Made by a program: the position numbers and the translations under genes | Notes under the pieces: model-generated | Told to the model about the DNA's origin: nothing | Seen by the model: only the letters and a program-made list of their open reading frames with translations | Databases searched by the model: none | Part shown: in pieces, positions 11,497 to 21,631 of the stretch | How the letters are laid out: the number at the start of each line of letters is the position of its first letter | How positions within the stretch are numbered: the stretch's first letter is position 1 | Assembly (NCBI GenBank): GCA_033439255.1 | Contig: CM065888.1 | Coordinates: forward strand, 372,001-436,000 | Direction: 5' to 3' | From: Hericium rajendrae | Lineage: Eukaryota > Basidiomycota > Agaricomycetes > Russulales > Hericiaceae | Length of the DNA stretch: 64,000 nucleotides

Positions 11497-12818
11497 CTAC
11501 ACCTGCATCGAATCATAATCCAGCTTTGCCATCGGCTCCTCCGCATCGTGCAAAGCCCCGTCATTGCGACGCTCCGTGAGATGCCTGATGTGCACCTCGA
11601 TCGGGGCCATCGAGAACGACTCCTCGCCACCGCGCGACGGCTCTGAAGTCACTTTCGCAATGCCGACACGGATAATAACCATGTAGAACGCGATCGAGAT
11701 GACAGGCATCACCTGCGCACGCCCCGCCATCAGCATCGCATAACACCGCGCGAGGATGGGGACAGGAAAAGGGACGACGCACCATGTCGAGCACGACATA
11801 CTGCCCGTTCGAGTGATTCACGAAGCAGAGCAGCGCGGAGAGGAGCGCGGCGGAGTAGAGCACGCCCGCGTCGACGACGATCATGAGCACCGGCAGGAGC
11901 GACGACGCGGACGCGTCGGGGATCCGCCGCGTGACGTGCGCGTGCATCTGCCAGATGCGGTACGCGAGGAGCGCTGCGGGCGGTCAGCGGCGGGGCGCGC
12001 GGGCGGCGGTGGCAGCGCGACGCACTGGTGCAGAGGAAGTTTGTGGAGAGCGTCGAGGCGTAGAAGGCTGTGATCCAGCGGCCGGTCTGTGCGGCGAAGA
12101 TGTCGCCCTGTGCGGGGTCGGCTTGCGAGCAGGCCCATACGGCGCCGGTGATAGTCGCTGTATGGCGTATTGTAACGTCAGTATGTGGTCATTGCAGGTG
12201 TACTAAATAATACGCACTGACGACGCTGCAAAGCATGATCAAAGGGAAGACGATAACCCATACCGACTGCCAGACCATATAACATCGGTAGATCTGTACA
12301 CCGCATCTCGTCAGTCCACCATGTGCCAAAGGAGGCTCGAAACCACGAAACTTACGACGACACCATCGCCTGTCACTGTCTGGAACGCATAAATCGCATT
12401 CTTGAAAACGAACGTGAATTGGGCCGGGTTCGCGAACCACATGGCCGGACCGCCCGGCTCGAAGTCGCGGTTGTCCACAAGCCCTTCTATAATACGATGG
12501 ACGTCCACGCCTATGTGCTGCATGTACTTCAGCAACAGCCAGAATCCAGACTGTGGGACGAGGCAGACCATGGTAGAGAAGATGAAAAGGAGGGTCGCGA
12601 CAACAACCATGGCGCGGTTGACCTCCTTCGTTGTCCTGCGGTTGATCAGAACCCACAGAGTCCCGCCATACATGAAAACGGAGAATCCTGCTGCAGGCGT
12701 GAGTGTGCCAGCGCTTTCACCGCTTGGATAGAATTACCTCACCGTAGAGAATGCCTTCAAGCACAGTCGCGATGATCTCTGCCTTGTCCAGCGGGAAAAT
12801 ATCCCCCGGAGTGGCCAT
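11497..12818 (-). CDS. Multipass (about 7 TM) membrane protein, paralogue 2
   Basis: Seven exons: 12818-12743, 12687-12569, 12517-12356, 12293-12218, 12157-12026, 11973-11783 and 11712-11497, giving 323 aa. Exons 2, 3, 4 and 5 are 119, 162, 76 and 132 nt, identical to paralogue 1. The start MATPGDIFPLDKAE matches the LDKA start of its relatives. Hydrophobic segments and blocks (HIGVDVHRIIEGL, IYRCYMVWQSVW, GRWITAFYASTLSTNF, VLMIVVDAGVLYSAALLSAL, NGQYVVLDMV) match throughout, and the cytoplasm-like tail is shorter. Intron 2 (12568-12518) is 51 nt, a multiple of three, and has no stop in frame, so unspliced RNA would insert 17 residues. The splice is preferred because both paralogues have an intron there. 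Function unknown. Confidence 0.85.
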
Positions 12819-13480
12819 AACATACGTCGCGGTCGTCAGAGGGGCGTATATGGCAGGCACTTAGGGAGGGGCGGCCAGGGTTATAATGCCCCGCGCAGCC
12901 CGCCGGGACGTAAGTGAACGAGAGCCCATGGGGATACTCAACTCTAGGCGGCAGGTCAGGTCAGGTGAAGCCAGGTCAGCGTCGCATGCAACGGAGGAAG
13001 CGGTCTGGCGACGGCTAGAGACGATTCTTTTGAATAGACTGAGCGAGCCGACGGAAGCTGTGACGCCATAGAACATCGCTGGGTGCCTTCCTGGGCGGCT
13101 GACGGAGCTACGCTTGCAGATTTGGAGCACAAAGCCAGGATTGAGCAAGTGGATAAGCACACATAATCTCACCGACAGGGTATTTGAAGGTATGTTCGCA
13201 ATGCAGAATAGTGGTATGAGTCCACGCATTCTCCAGCGGCCGTTAGACAAGTACAGAAATAAGACGCTATCACCTTTCTATGATCTTGGTGATCGCTATC
13301 CCTGAGGCCCCACAGATGTCCTTCAGGGTACGTACCGCAAAAATGAGCACCATGGAACGGAGACAGAAGCAGGACTTGCGGGCATGAACGGCAGACCGAG
13401 TTGGCGGAGGATTCCGAGTCCGGATGATCCTGCCGACTTGACAGCCGATCAGACGTCGACAAAGCTCTGAGCTCGGGAAA

Positions 13481-13635
13481 AAATGTCAACATCTGAATGT
13501 TGTAATCCTGACCGGGAAGCAGACGAAGGCGGCGCGTTCCAGAAAGAAAGAAAAAAAACCAAGAAATGTCAACATCTGAATGTTGTAATCCTGACAAGGG
13601 ACTAGACGAAGGCGACGCGTTCCAGAAAGAAAGAA
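13481..13635. repeat. Two-copy tandem repeat, 83-bp period
   Basis: The stretch starting AAATGTCAACATCTGAATG at 13481 restarts at 13564 with few mismatches and runs to about 13635. Each copy contains the imperfect palindrome CAACATCTGAATGTTG and ends in an A-rich GAAAGAAAGAA tract. It looks like a recent local duplication. Confidence 0.85.
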
Positions 13636-14021
13636 GGATTTAAAAAAATAGTGACAGCCCGTTCGTGAGCGATAAATATAAATTGCGGGGCACATCTCCA
13701 CGAGGGGCACTAGTCCACCCTTCCAGAATGCCGTACAACTGTACACGCGGAGGCGTTAGACTTGAGGCCTTGAGGGATCCTCGAATCACGAAATGAGCGT
13801 CGACGTCGACATTGCGTCGTTCAGAAGCGACTGCCGTTCGGGTCGGGAATTGGGGCGACGCAGGCCTCGTGCCGCGGCGATCCCTACCTTTCTACTATTC
13901 TAGAGAAAGGTCGCGCATCCGCCGTGCTTCGCATCGGGCAGGCTTCCAGAATCACGTCGAGACCAGAAGGTTGTGGCCGTCGAGAATTAGTAACACGAGG
14001 AAGAAAGAGCGTCTGCTGCGA

Positions 14022-14133
14022 GATGATGTCGAGAAAAGAACATGTAAAAATGAACATTTTCGCGGGCCTGCTGCACCACGCCACCACGTGCCAGACATGT
14101 ATTGCGTTCTGGGCACGATTTCTCGACATCATC
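14022..14133. repeat. Spaced 15-bp perfect inverted repeat
   Basis: GATGATGTCGAGAAA at 14022-14036 is the exact reverse complement of 14119-14133, with an 82-bp spacer. It lies about 60 bp from the 3' end of tRNA-His. It may be a small non-autonomous element or a hairpin. No target duplication is evident. Confidence 0.7.
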
Positions 14134-14191
14134 CCGAGCAACATACTGGCATGTAAACTTCTCCAATAAAAATGACAAATATGACCAAAAA

Positions 14192-14275
14192 TGTCCATGC
14201 CAGGATTCGAGCCTGGGTTACCACGGAATTTGTAAATACCACAACGTGGTGATCTAACCACTAATCTACATAGAC
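14192..14275 (-). tRNA. tRNA-His(GTG) with a 12-nt intron
   Basis: On the minus strand the acceptor GTCTATG pairs with CATGGAC (one G-T pair). The D-arm is GATT/GATC. The anticodon stem CCACG/CGTGG carries anticodon GTG at 14240-14242, and the T-arm is CCAGG-CTCGAAT-CCTGG. The 12-nt intron TATTTACAAATT (14227-14238) begins one base 3' of the anticodon, the canonical place. Five T residues on the minus strand (14187-14191) form the terminator. Confidence 0.94.
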
Positions 14276-14646
14276 TTGTAAAGTGTCCCTTATTTTCTGA
14301 ATAGATGGAGATATGAGAAGAAGATATGATGTGTGGACGGCTGCTTTCTCGATACTGAAGGGATTACTTCAGGAGATAGCCAGGGAGCGACAGCAGCGAC
14401 CATGGCGGGTATCGCATGACAAAGGCGAAATAAGCTGTCGCTACACAGGTGGCGACCAGAGACCCGAAATAGAGTCAGTGGAGCGGCGAACCTCCGAGCG
14501 TAAGATCACTTCAATAGCACCAGCAGATCGCAAAACAATATACAGCATTTACCGCAAGACATATTATCAACGACATCCCCACTTCCACATACACCCAGGT
14601 CCCATACAGCGCCAGAACAAGCCGAACCCTCCTCCCACTGCACGCA
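14276..14646. other. Short intergenic interval
   Basis: This lies between the 5' end of tRNA-His and the 3' end of the UBR7-like gene, both on the minus strand. It probably contains the 3' untranslated region of the latter. No gene seen. Confidence 0.5.
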
Positions 14647-16119
14647 TCATTGCAAGCCCGCCTCCGCAGCCCGCTTCTCCTCGAAGAACGTGCGGATATC
14701 AGCCTCCGCGACGACAGTGCCCCCCTCCGCGAACGGGCGCAGGAACTGCACAAGTTCATCCCTGCTCGACATCTCAGACGTCAAAAACGAAGGAAGGGAG
14801 AACGAGACGCACCGCATGTTGTTGAACGCGCGCACGCCGTCCAGCGCACGATCGCGCGGGAGGCGCTCCAGCGCGCGCATGCCGAGCTCCTCGAGCGAGA
14901 GTTCTGTGCCCCTATGAACACCAGCCCGAATGGGGAAAAGAAAGAGCGACGCACGAGAATCGGGGTCCTCGGGCGGCTCATAGGTCTCTTCCTCCTCGAG
15001 GAGGAACGGGTGCGCCTGCAGCGCGGAGAGGCACTGTCGCGTCGTCAGCCCGAAGAGATGCATATAAGAAGGACGAAGGGACGCACTGTCTCGCAGCGGC
15101 ACCAGCGCGCGCGCCAGTCGCCCGCTAGGAAGAGATCGCCCTGCCCGCGTGCATGCGTAGAATCCGCGAGAATATCCTGCACGGTGGTGTTCAGGGGCGG
15201 CGCGAGGCATGCGGCCTTCGCGTCCGAGGCGGGCGACAGGCGCGGGCGCTTCGCGTCCGGGTCTCCGTCCCCGTGCGGCAAAGCACGCTTACTGCCCGTC
15301 CGCGCGTCCTCGTCTGCAGGCGGGTCCAGCTCGACAGGCGTATCGGCGGCCGAGCCGTCGAGGACGCGCCACGGCGCGGCGGGACCGTCGCGCACGACCA
15401 TGCGCGTCCCGGGCGTGCCGGCGTAGCGCGCGAGGATGGAGATGCGCGCGACACAGGCGGCGCAGACGAACGAGTCGTAGGCGGTGCCGGGGAGGAGCGG
15501 GGGCGGGAGGCCCGAGGAGGACGCGGAGGACGCGGACTGCGCGTCGTCGGCGTCCGTGGCTGGCTGGTTTTCGGCTTCGTGTGCTGGTGAAGGCGGGTCT
15601 TCGTCCACGGGCGGTGGACGCTCGCGGAGGTTGAGGCATGATTCGTGGAACCAGTCCTGGAGGGGTGTGAGTGGGGGACGGGTAGGAGCATGCGCGACGC
15701 ACCTCGCATGAGAGGCACTGGATCATGGTTTCTCGCTCCTTTAGCGCGTCGTACTCGCGCGCGCATCTGCAAAACAAGCCCTTGAAGTTGTGGCCGTACA
15801 CATTCCCCTCATTCGTGTCCTCGAGGGTGGTGTGCAATGTGCACGCGTGGTCGAGGGCGCGGGTCGGGCAGTCGCAGCGGAAGGCACGCTTGGGGAAAAG
15901 CTCGAGCTGCTCGTGGTTTGTATGGCAGGCGATGGAGCATGCGCTGCAGAGCCCGCGTGGTACCGCGCAGGTAGTGCAGAGGTAGACGGCCTGGCGAATA
16001 GGCCCACGGGGGTAGGTGCATTGAGAGAAACTGTGCGGGAGGGCAGCTGCTGCTTCTTGGAGGAGAGAGTTCTGGTTGGCGATGTAGTTCGCAAGCGTGT
16101 CCGTTGCCGTGTCCGTCAT
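14647..16119 (-). CDS. UBR7-like UBR-box and PHD-finger protein, putative E3 ubiquitin ligase
   Basis: Four exons: 16119-15703, 15656-15087, 15033-14813 and 14761-14647, giving 440 aa. A UBR box starts at Cys34 (CTYPRGPIRQAVYLC, then GLCSACSIACHTNHE and RCDCPTRALDHAC). A PHD-like finger follows (LFCRCAREYDA, MIQCLSCEDWFHESCLNL). Next come a long acidic Ser/Pro-rich linker and the C-terminal block RWCRCETCLSALQAHPFLLE with an acidic run. This order is that of human UBR7 and fission yeast Mlo2. UBR boxes recognise destabilising N-terminal residues, and UBR7 has been linked to chromatin and histone H2B ubiquitination; both are family knowledge, not seen here. The ATG at 16119 is the first in frame; the frame upstream has no other ATG. 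Divergent from the hydantoinase gene. Confidence 0.9.
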
Positions 16120-16173
16120 GGTGTTTTCTCCTATGGTGGGCTCGTCTGCAGCTATTGGTTCAGCTGCGATGTA

Positions 16174-16197
16174 CAGCAACTTTTGCAAAAGTTGCTG
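16174..16197. promoter_or_regulatory. Perfect 24-bp palindrome upstream of the UBR7-like gene
   Basis: The half-site CAGCAACTTTTG is followed at once by its exact reverse complement, centred between 16185 and 16186. It lies 55-78 bp upstream of the UBR7-like ATG. It could bind a dimeric transcription factor or form a hairpin in the leader RNA. Confidence 0.75.
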
Positions 16198-16283
16198 GGA
16201 TGGTTGAAAACATGAATGGAACGAGGATGAGTGAGCTGCCGGCGCGGGGCGGACCGAGAGCTGCTCTGGGCTGCTCTTTAATC

Positions 16284-16410
16284 TTATCTTATCTAACTCT
16301 CTTACCGCTTATCGTCATGTTATCATCTCAAGCTCAAGTCGCCGACTCCTTCACAGTAAGTTACTTGCACGACTATCTCTGCTATCTGGCACCTGGATAA
16401 GGCTTGGATA
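16284..16410. promoter_or_regulatory. Cluster of GATA-factor motifs
   Basis: GATA cores, read on either strand, lie at 16284-16288, 16289-16293, 16309-16313 and 16320-16324 (all TTATC), at 16374-16377 and 16383-16386 (TATC), and at 16396-16400 (GATAA) and 16407-16410 (GATA). Fungal nitrogen regulators of the AreA/NIT2 class bind clustered HGATAR sites. The downstream gene belongs to an amide-ring hydrolase family, so nitrogen-responsive control is a reasonable inference. Confidence 0.6.
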
Positions 16411-16472
16411 CGTGCAATCTTGAAAACTCGTGGGTGTGCTCTTCAACCTCTGCACCCATTTAACCATCCATT

Positions 16473-18668
16473 ATGCAAGTCGATATCCAGACAGATACCA
16501 TGGCCCCTTCACCGAAATACAAGAGCGCCGACCCGATCCTGCTCACCCTCTTCGCGAACCGCTTCATGAGCGTCGCAGAGGCTATGGGTAGGTCACTCCA
16601 GCAGACGTCCATCAGCACCAACATCAAGGAGCGCCTTGATTTCTCGTGTGCTCTTTTCGCACCCGACGGTGACCTCGTCGCGAATGCACCCTTTATTCCG
16701 ATCCATCTGGGCTCCATGAGCTTGTGAGTATCGCAATGATGTGTATTATAGTTCGATTGGTTGACATTTCACAGTGCGGTCAAGTACCAGATGCAGCTGC
16801 ACGGGAAGAGCATCAAGGAAGGCGATGTGTTCATGACGAATTCGCCATACGCCGGCGGCTCGTAAGTCCCCCCTTCCGTCTCTTTTCCCTGCTAACTCCC
16901 GCTCATTAGACACCTTCCCGACATTACCATAATCTCGCTCGTCTTCGATCCCCAATCGAAGGAAATCATCTTCTTCACCGCCTCGCGCGGACACCACGCC
17001 GACATCGGGGGGATCCTGCCCGGCTCGATGCCGCCCACATCCGTGAACATCTTCGAGGAGGGCGCCAACATCGAGAGTTTCAAGCTCGTCGAAGGCGGCG
17101 TGTTCAATAAGAAGAAGCTGTATGAGTACATGATCGACAAGCCCGCTCAGTACCCGGGCAGCTCTGGCTGCAGGAACATCAGGGACGTAGAGAGCGACTT
17201 GAAAGCGGTGGGTTCGCTTTCGCTCCCTCAGTCTATCTCAAACTCATGCGGCGCATCCAGCAAATCGCGGCGAACCACAAGGGCATCCAGCTCATCCACG
17301 CCAGTGCGCATTCCCTCTCCGCCCCACATACCGCACACTGACTCCGCGCAGTCGTAGACGACTACGGCCTGCCAACCGTACAGGAATACATGTTCCACAT
17401 CCGCACGAACGCCGAAAACGCAGTGCGCAACCTCCTGCGCGCCGTCGCGCAGCGCGCGGGCAGCACGACGCTCGCCGCGATCGACTACCTCGACGACGGC
17501 TCGCCCATCGAGCTCAAGGTCGAGATCGACGTCGCGCGCGGCAGCGCGGTGCTCGACTTCGCGGGCACGGGGTGCGAGGTGCGCGGGAACCTCAACGCGC
17601 CGATCAGCGTCGTGCACTCCGCCGTGATCTACTGCATGCGCAGCATGCTCGACCTCGACATCCCGCTCAACGCGGGCTGCCTCGTCCCGCTCGACAGTGC
17701 GTGCTTCCCTTCCCGCCGCTGCGTGCTTTAGGGTTGAATTGGGTGTGGCTGACGCCGTGGCAGTCCGGATACCGCAGGGCAGCCTGCTCGCGCCATCGCG
17801 CACGGCGGCGGTGTGCGGCGGGAACGTGCTCACGTCGCAGCGCATCGTCGACGTCGTGCTGCGCGCGTTCCACGCGTGCGCCGCGAGCCAGGGCTGCACG
17901 AACAACCTCACCTTCGGCGCGGGCGGGAAGGACGCCGACGGACACAACATCGCCGGCTGGGGGTACTACGAGGTGCGTCCCTTCCCCCCTACATCGTCGG
18001 ATTCGAGAGCTGATTAACTTGATGGGGGACAGACAATTGCAGGCGGGTCCGGCGCGGGCCCGGGCTGGCACGGCACGTCGGGCGTGCACACGCACATCAC
18101 GAACACGCGCATCGGCGACGTCGAGATCCTCGAGCGGCGCTACCCCGTGCTCGTGCACACCTTCGGGCTGCGCGCCGACTCGGCGGGCGCGGGGCACTGG
18201 CGCGGCGGCGAGGGCGTCGTGCGCGAGCTCGAATTCCTCGAGCCGCTGCAGGTGTCCATCCTCTCTGAGGTGTGTTTTCCTTTCTCTGTGCAGGTTCATG
18301 GTCTGACGAGGCGGACGGGCGTGCAGCGGCGGACGCGCCAGCCGTACGGCATCGAGGGCGGCGCGCCCGGCGGGCTCGGGCGCAACACGTGGATCAAGCA
18401 GCCGCGCGAGTCCGACGGGGACCTGCTCCCCGCCGCGGAGGGGCAGGCGCAATCACAGGCGCCGCGGCGCATCAACGTCGGCGGCAAGGCGACGCTGCGC
18501 ATGGGCAAGGGCGACGTGCTGCGCATCGAGACGCCGGGCGGGGGCGGGTGGGGCATGCCTGCGGCGGTGGAGCGCGAGCTCGAGGCGCAGGAGGACCTCG
18601 AGCATGTGAAAGCGTGGGCGGCGCGCGGGAGCCTGGCGGAGCGCGCGGCGGCGCAGGCGAGCTTCTGA
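16473..18668 (+). CDS. Hydantoinase B / 5-oxoprolinase C-terminal-half-like enzyme, stand-alone
   Basis: Seven exons: 16473-16723, 16775-16861, 16910-17207, 17261-17303, 17352-17696, 17764-17972 and 18033-18668, giving 622 aa in phase. HyuB family blocks are clear: [88 protein letters not shown] and [11 protein letters not shown]. The family opens hydantoin or 5-oxoproline rings with ATP, usually with a HyuA partner or as the C-terminal half of a protein of about 1260 aa. No HyuA half is encoded upstream, where the UBR7-like gene diverges, so this is a HyuB-only gene. A 39-nt in-frame stretch (18270-18308) between VSILSE and RRTGV could be an unusually short intron. I left it in because no canonical splice restores the frame. 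Confidence 0.87.
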
Positions 18669-21556
18669 GAAGGGCTGTGGCGCAGACGGATAGGTTCGAG
18701 GGAGGCCTGTTGGAACGGGGTGTATTTTAGTCTGTGTATAACGGAATGAAGATAGGAATGGATGCGGATGCGGATGCTAGGTGGGTCCAACCGAGGTAGT
18801 CTGTGTATTCTAGGTGTTGATGCACTTCGCCGCGGGGCGCGTGGGATGAATGTCCGTATACAAGTGGGCGTTGTCTTCGCTACGATACAGAGTTAGAACG
18901 GAAGATAAATCAGGACAGAATGCTGCCTCATCCAGATACTTGTTTAAGTTGGTCACGTAGAAAGTTGCGATGGAATGATGAGGACGGTTGGGGGGGAGGA
19001 AGTACCAAGTCAGCGGATGATGTATTATGGAAGCCGCTGAGAGGCATACTAGCCTGCGTGAAGGCCGGTGTGAGTAAAACGACGCAGATACAGAGGAGAG
19101 GTGGATTCGGACGTTGAAGGGCGGCAAGGCGGATGATGGCGGTATCGAGGTACAGACGCAGTCAATTCTTTGGTGAACGGTGGTGTCGCGTTCCATCACA
19201 ATCCAGCAGAAGCCTAGAGACCGGGAAGGCACAAGAGAAGCAGCCAGTATACTGCAACAACGCAGTTGCAAGGGTGGTAAGATCCGTAGAGGTATAGATG
19301 GATTGGACATCTGATGGAACACATTTCTCCGTATGCATATATGGTGCGTGCGGATGAAGAATGCAACCACTAGATGTGCAGATACGAGAATAAGTGAGTA
19401 GCAGTCGCCTACGCTCGAGCACAGTTAACTCCATTCTACGAGCCGTGCTGATCCGTCCATCGCAAGTTAGAAGAGGTCCACAGCAAGGTTAAAATTTGAG
19501 CCATCTTGGTTTGAAAAGCCTGAGAAGCCAATTGGGACGGTGTGCGATTTATTGACGCGGTCATCGGCCTGGAGTACAAGCGGTCGTCCAGTGACAGATC
19601 TCGAGCATACCCTTGACTCGAACTTCGTGTTGAGGATCAACATGCCTGACATGACAGATCCATAGGTCTGCAATCTGACCGATGCGCTTTGTTTTGGAGA
19701 CGGCGAAATGGAAAGGCTACTGAGAAGATATCGCAGATGCCATGGTGTGCGGCGTTAGAACGCACAGAGATCATAATGGTTGCACACCGGATGACTCACT
19801 GATTCGATGCTTCTTCTGCGTGATGCGACGATGATGAGTATGAATGCGGAAGAGCTGAGAGCGTATCGCAGGAGCAGCAATGGCACAGAATTAGACTTGA
19901 GGGATCTATCAGATTTTGTAAGAACACATCTTCTGGATGATGCAGGTAGTGAACGTAAGCTAGATGAGATGGGGAGTGCAGGAGCCGCGGTTGGGAAAAT
20001 TAGGCTCGAATAAGATTATACCTCTTAGGTAGTTGCTTTAAACGATACAGCTTCTGCATGATGCGGGCATGATGAATAGAAACTCGGATCAGTGTAGTGG
20101 GTACCGCTGAAGCAGCAGATGTGCAGGCCGATGTCACCCATATTCAGAAATGTCTATGGGGTGGTGCATGAGGAGTTTGAGTTCGCGTATGGACGTGCCA
20201 GGGCAAGAGACTGTCGCGCGTCCATCGGCGCTGATGTATCCAGGTCCCAGCCGAGTTACGCAGTACTGACGTAGGAGGCAAGGCCCTTGCACCTGACATA
20301 TTCTCCATAAGCATATGATTATACCAGAATGGCAGTCTGAGCATGAATGACTGTTAGGGGAACGTAGAGCGTCAAAGAGAAAGCCGACGCAACCTTGGGT
20401 GTCTTCGGGCGGCTTGATCGAGTCGATGATGAGCCGTTAGCGGGCAATAATAGACCTATCGTCGTCTTGAAGTGCATCAACACACCTATGTAGAATTTCA
20501 TGCACCAGCGCGATTCCCGGTCACTCGTACTCATGGCATTGGTGGTATCTGGTTAATGAAACCGACCTTTACATGGAGCATACCGCCGGGGAGCGTCGAG
20601 CAAAGTAGTATCCGGGGAGCTATTAGAAGACCGGTGAGAACCAATTGTGAAATGAAGAAGAGACGGAGACATTCACGGCTGGCGCATACGCTCCTCTCTT
20701 CGGTGTCTGGGCAAGAAGGCAGAGGAGCGAACATGTGCAGAAACAGAACAGAACAAGAACAAGACACCATATCGGCATTTAGGCGCGCCCGAGGCGGGCC
20801 GGGTCGGCCGTACAGCGTACGGAGGTGTCCGGCGGATGCCGAGGCGGCTATAGAGGCAGGTAGAGTTCAGCGTGAGCCTGAGCTGGCTTCATCTTAACCA
20901 CCACTTTCTCTGTAGAACATGCTAGTACCAATCTTATCCTCGTTTGCCATGCTCCATCGGACCATCTGGCAGGTCTTTCCGTCCCTGCCGTCTTCTTTCA
21001 GCCGTCCGCTTTCCATGGGCGCCTGGAACACACTTTACGAACCTGTCATCCTCGCCTGAGAGCCATGTGTCACAGGTGAGTCCTCGTCTCTTGTGTTCTT
21101 CCAGCGCGAGTACGTCCCTATTTCTGCCTTTCATCTACACGAATCGGTCGCTTTTGATCCCTACTCAGCCTTTCAAGCGCATGGCGCTTGAGATCCACCG
21201 TCGGGTCGGGCGCGGTCTCCTCGGGGCCTGTCCATGGCCACAAAGCAAACCTAAAACAAACAATAAGCTGAGGGCCTCATGCGAACGCCGACGCAGCTTC
21301 TGCCCGCATGTAGGCGCTCTGTGCTCCTGCCCAGCACTTACGCCGTCCGCACCGAGCCCGCACCCCGCTCATCTGACAGAACCATTGGCGGCAAACCATT
21401 CCCAACCGCCTGCTTCTCGATTCCCCGCCCGGCGACTCTTTCATTCGCCCGCGCGAACATCTCAATCAGTCTTCTAGCACATCGGCTGCCACCAATCCGC
21501 CAGTTCTGAGCGTCGGTTACGTCAGATAAGAATTCTTGCTTTGCTGGTCCGTTAAG
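18669..21556. other. Long interval without a supported gene
   Basis: About 2.9 kb. A 186-codon minus-strand frame (18810-19370) and hydrophobic minus-strand patches near 20530-20770 suggest decayed membrane-protein exons, but nothing can be joined or assigned. Plus-strand frames at 20472-20897 and 20944-21477 have no recognisable motif. Confidence 0.45.
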
Positions 21557-21564
21557 TATATATT
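21557..21564 (+). promoter_or_regulatory. TATA-like element of the P450 gene
   Basis: TATATATT lies 68-75 bp upstream of the P450 start codon at 21632. Confidence 0.45.
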
Positions 21565-21631
21565 CAGCCAGTCGTCTTCCGACTCGTTGCTTCCCTTTGC
21601 TTCCCCGATATTCACCGCCCACTCACTTCCG

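Larger units (their letters stand above)
12819..14191. other. Gene-poor interval with a tandem repeat
   Basis: No gene is supported. A 129-codon minus-strand frame at 12861-13250 has no family signature. The interval contains a two-copy 83-bp tandem repeat (13481-13635) and, at its right end, a spaced inverted repeat beside the tRNA-His gene. Confidence 0.45.
16120..16472. promoter_or_regulatory. Divergent promoter between the UBR7-like and hydantoinase B genes
   Basis: This 353-bp region separates two start codons facing apart. It contains a perfect 24-bp palindrome near the UBR7 side and at least eight GATA cores on the hydantoinase side, listed separately. I see no clear TATA box. Confidence 0.6.

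Noticed and set aside
15289-16188. Extended N-terminus for the UBR7-like protein starting at 16188
   Set aside because: The codon at 16188 is TTG, inside the palindrome. The first in-frame ATG is at 16119 and leaves the UBR box complete.
17572-18306. 244-codon plus-strand frame inside the hydantoinase gene
   Set aside because: It is the wrong frame of the HyuB exons; the correct spliced frame carries all family motifs.
20472-20897. 141-codon plus-strand frame as a gene
   Set aside because: It has no recognisable motif or splice pattern, and the antisense strand is equally open.
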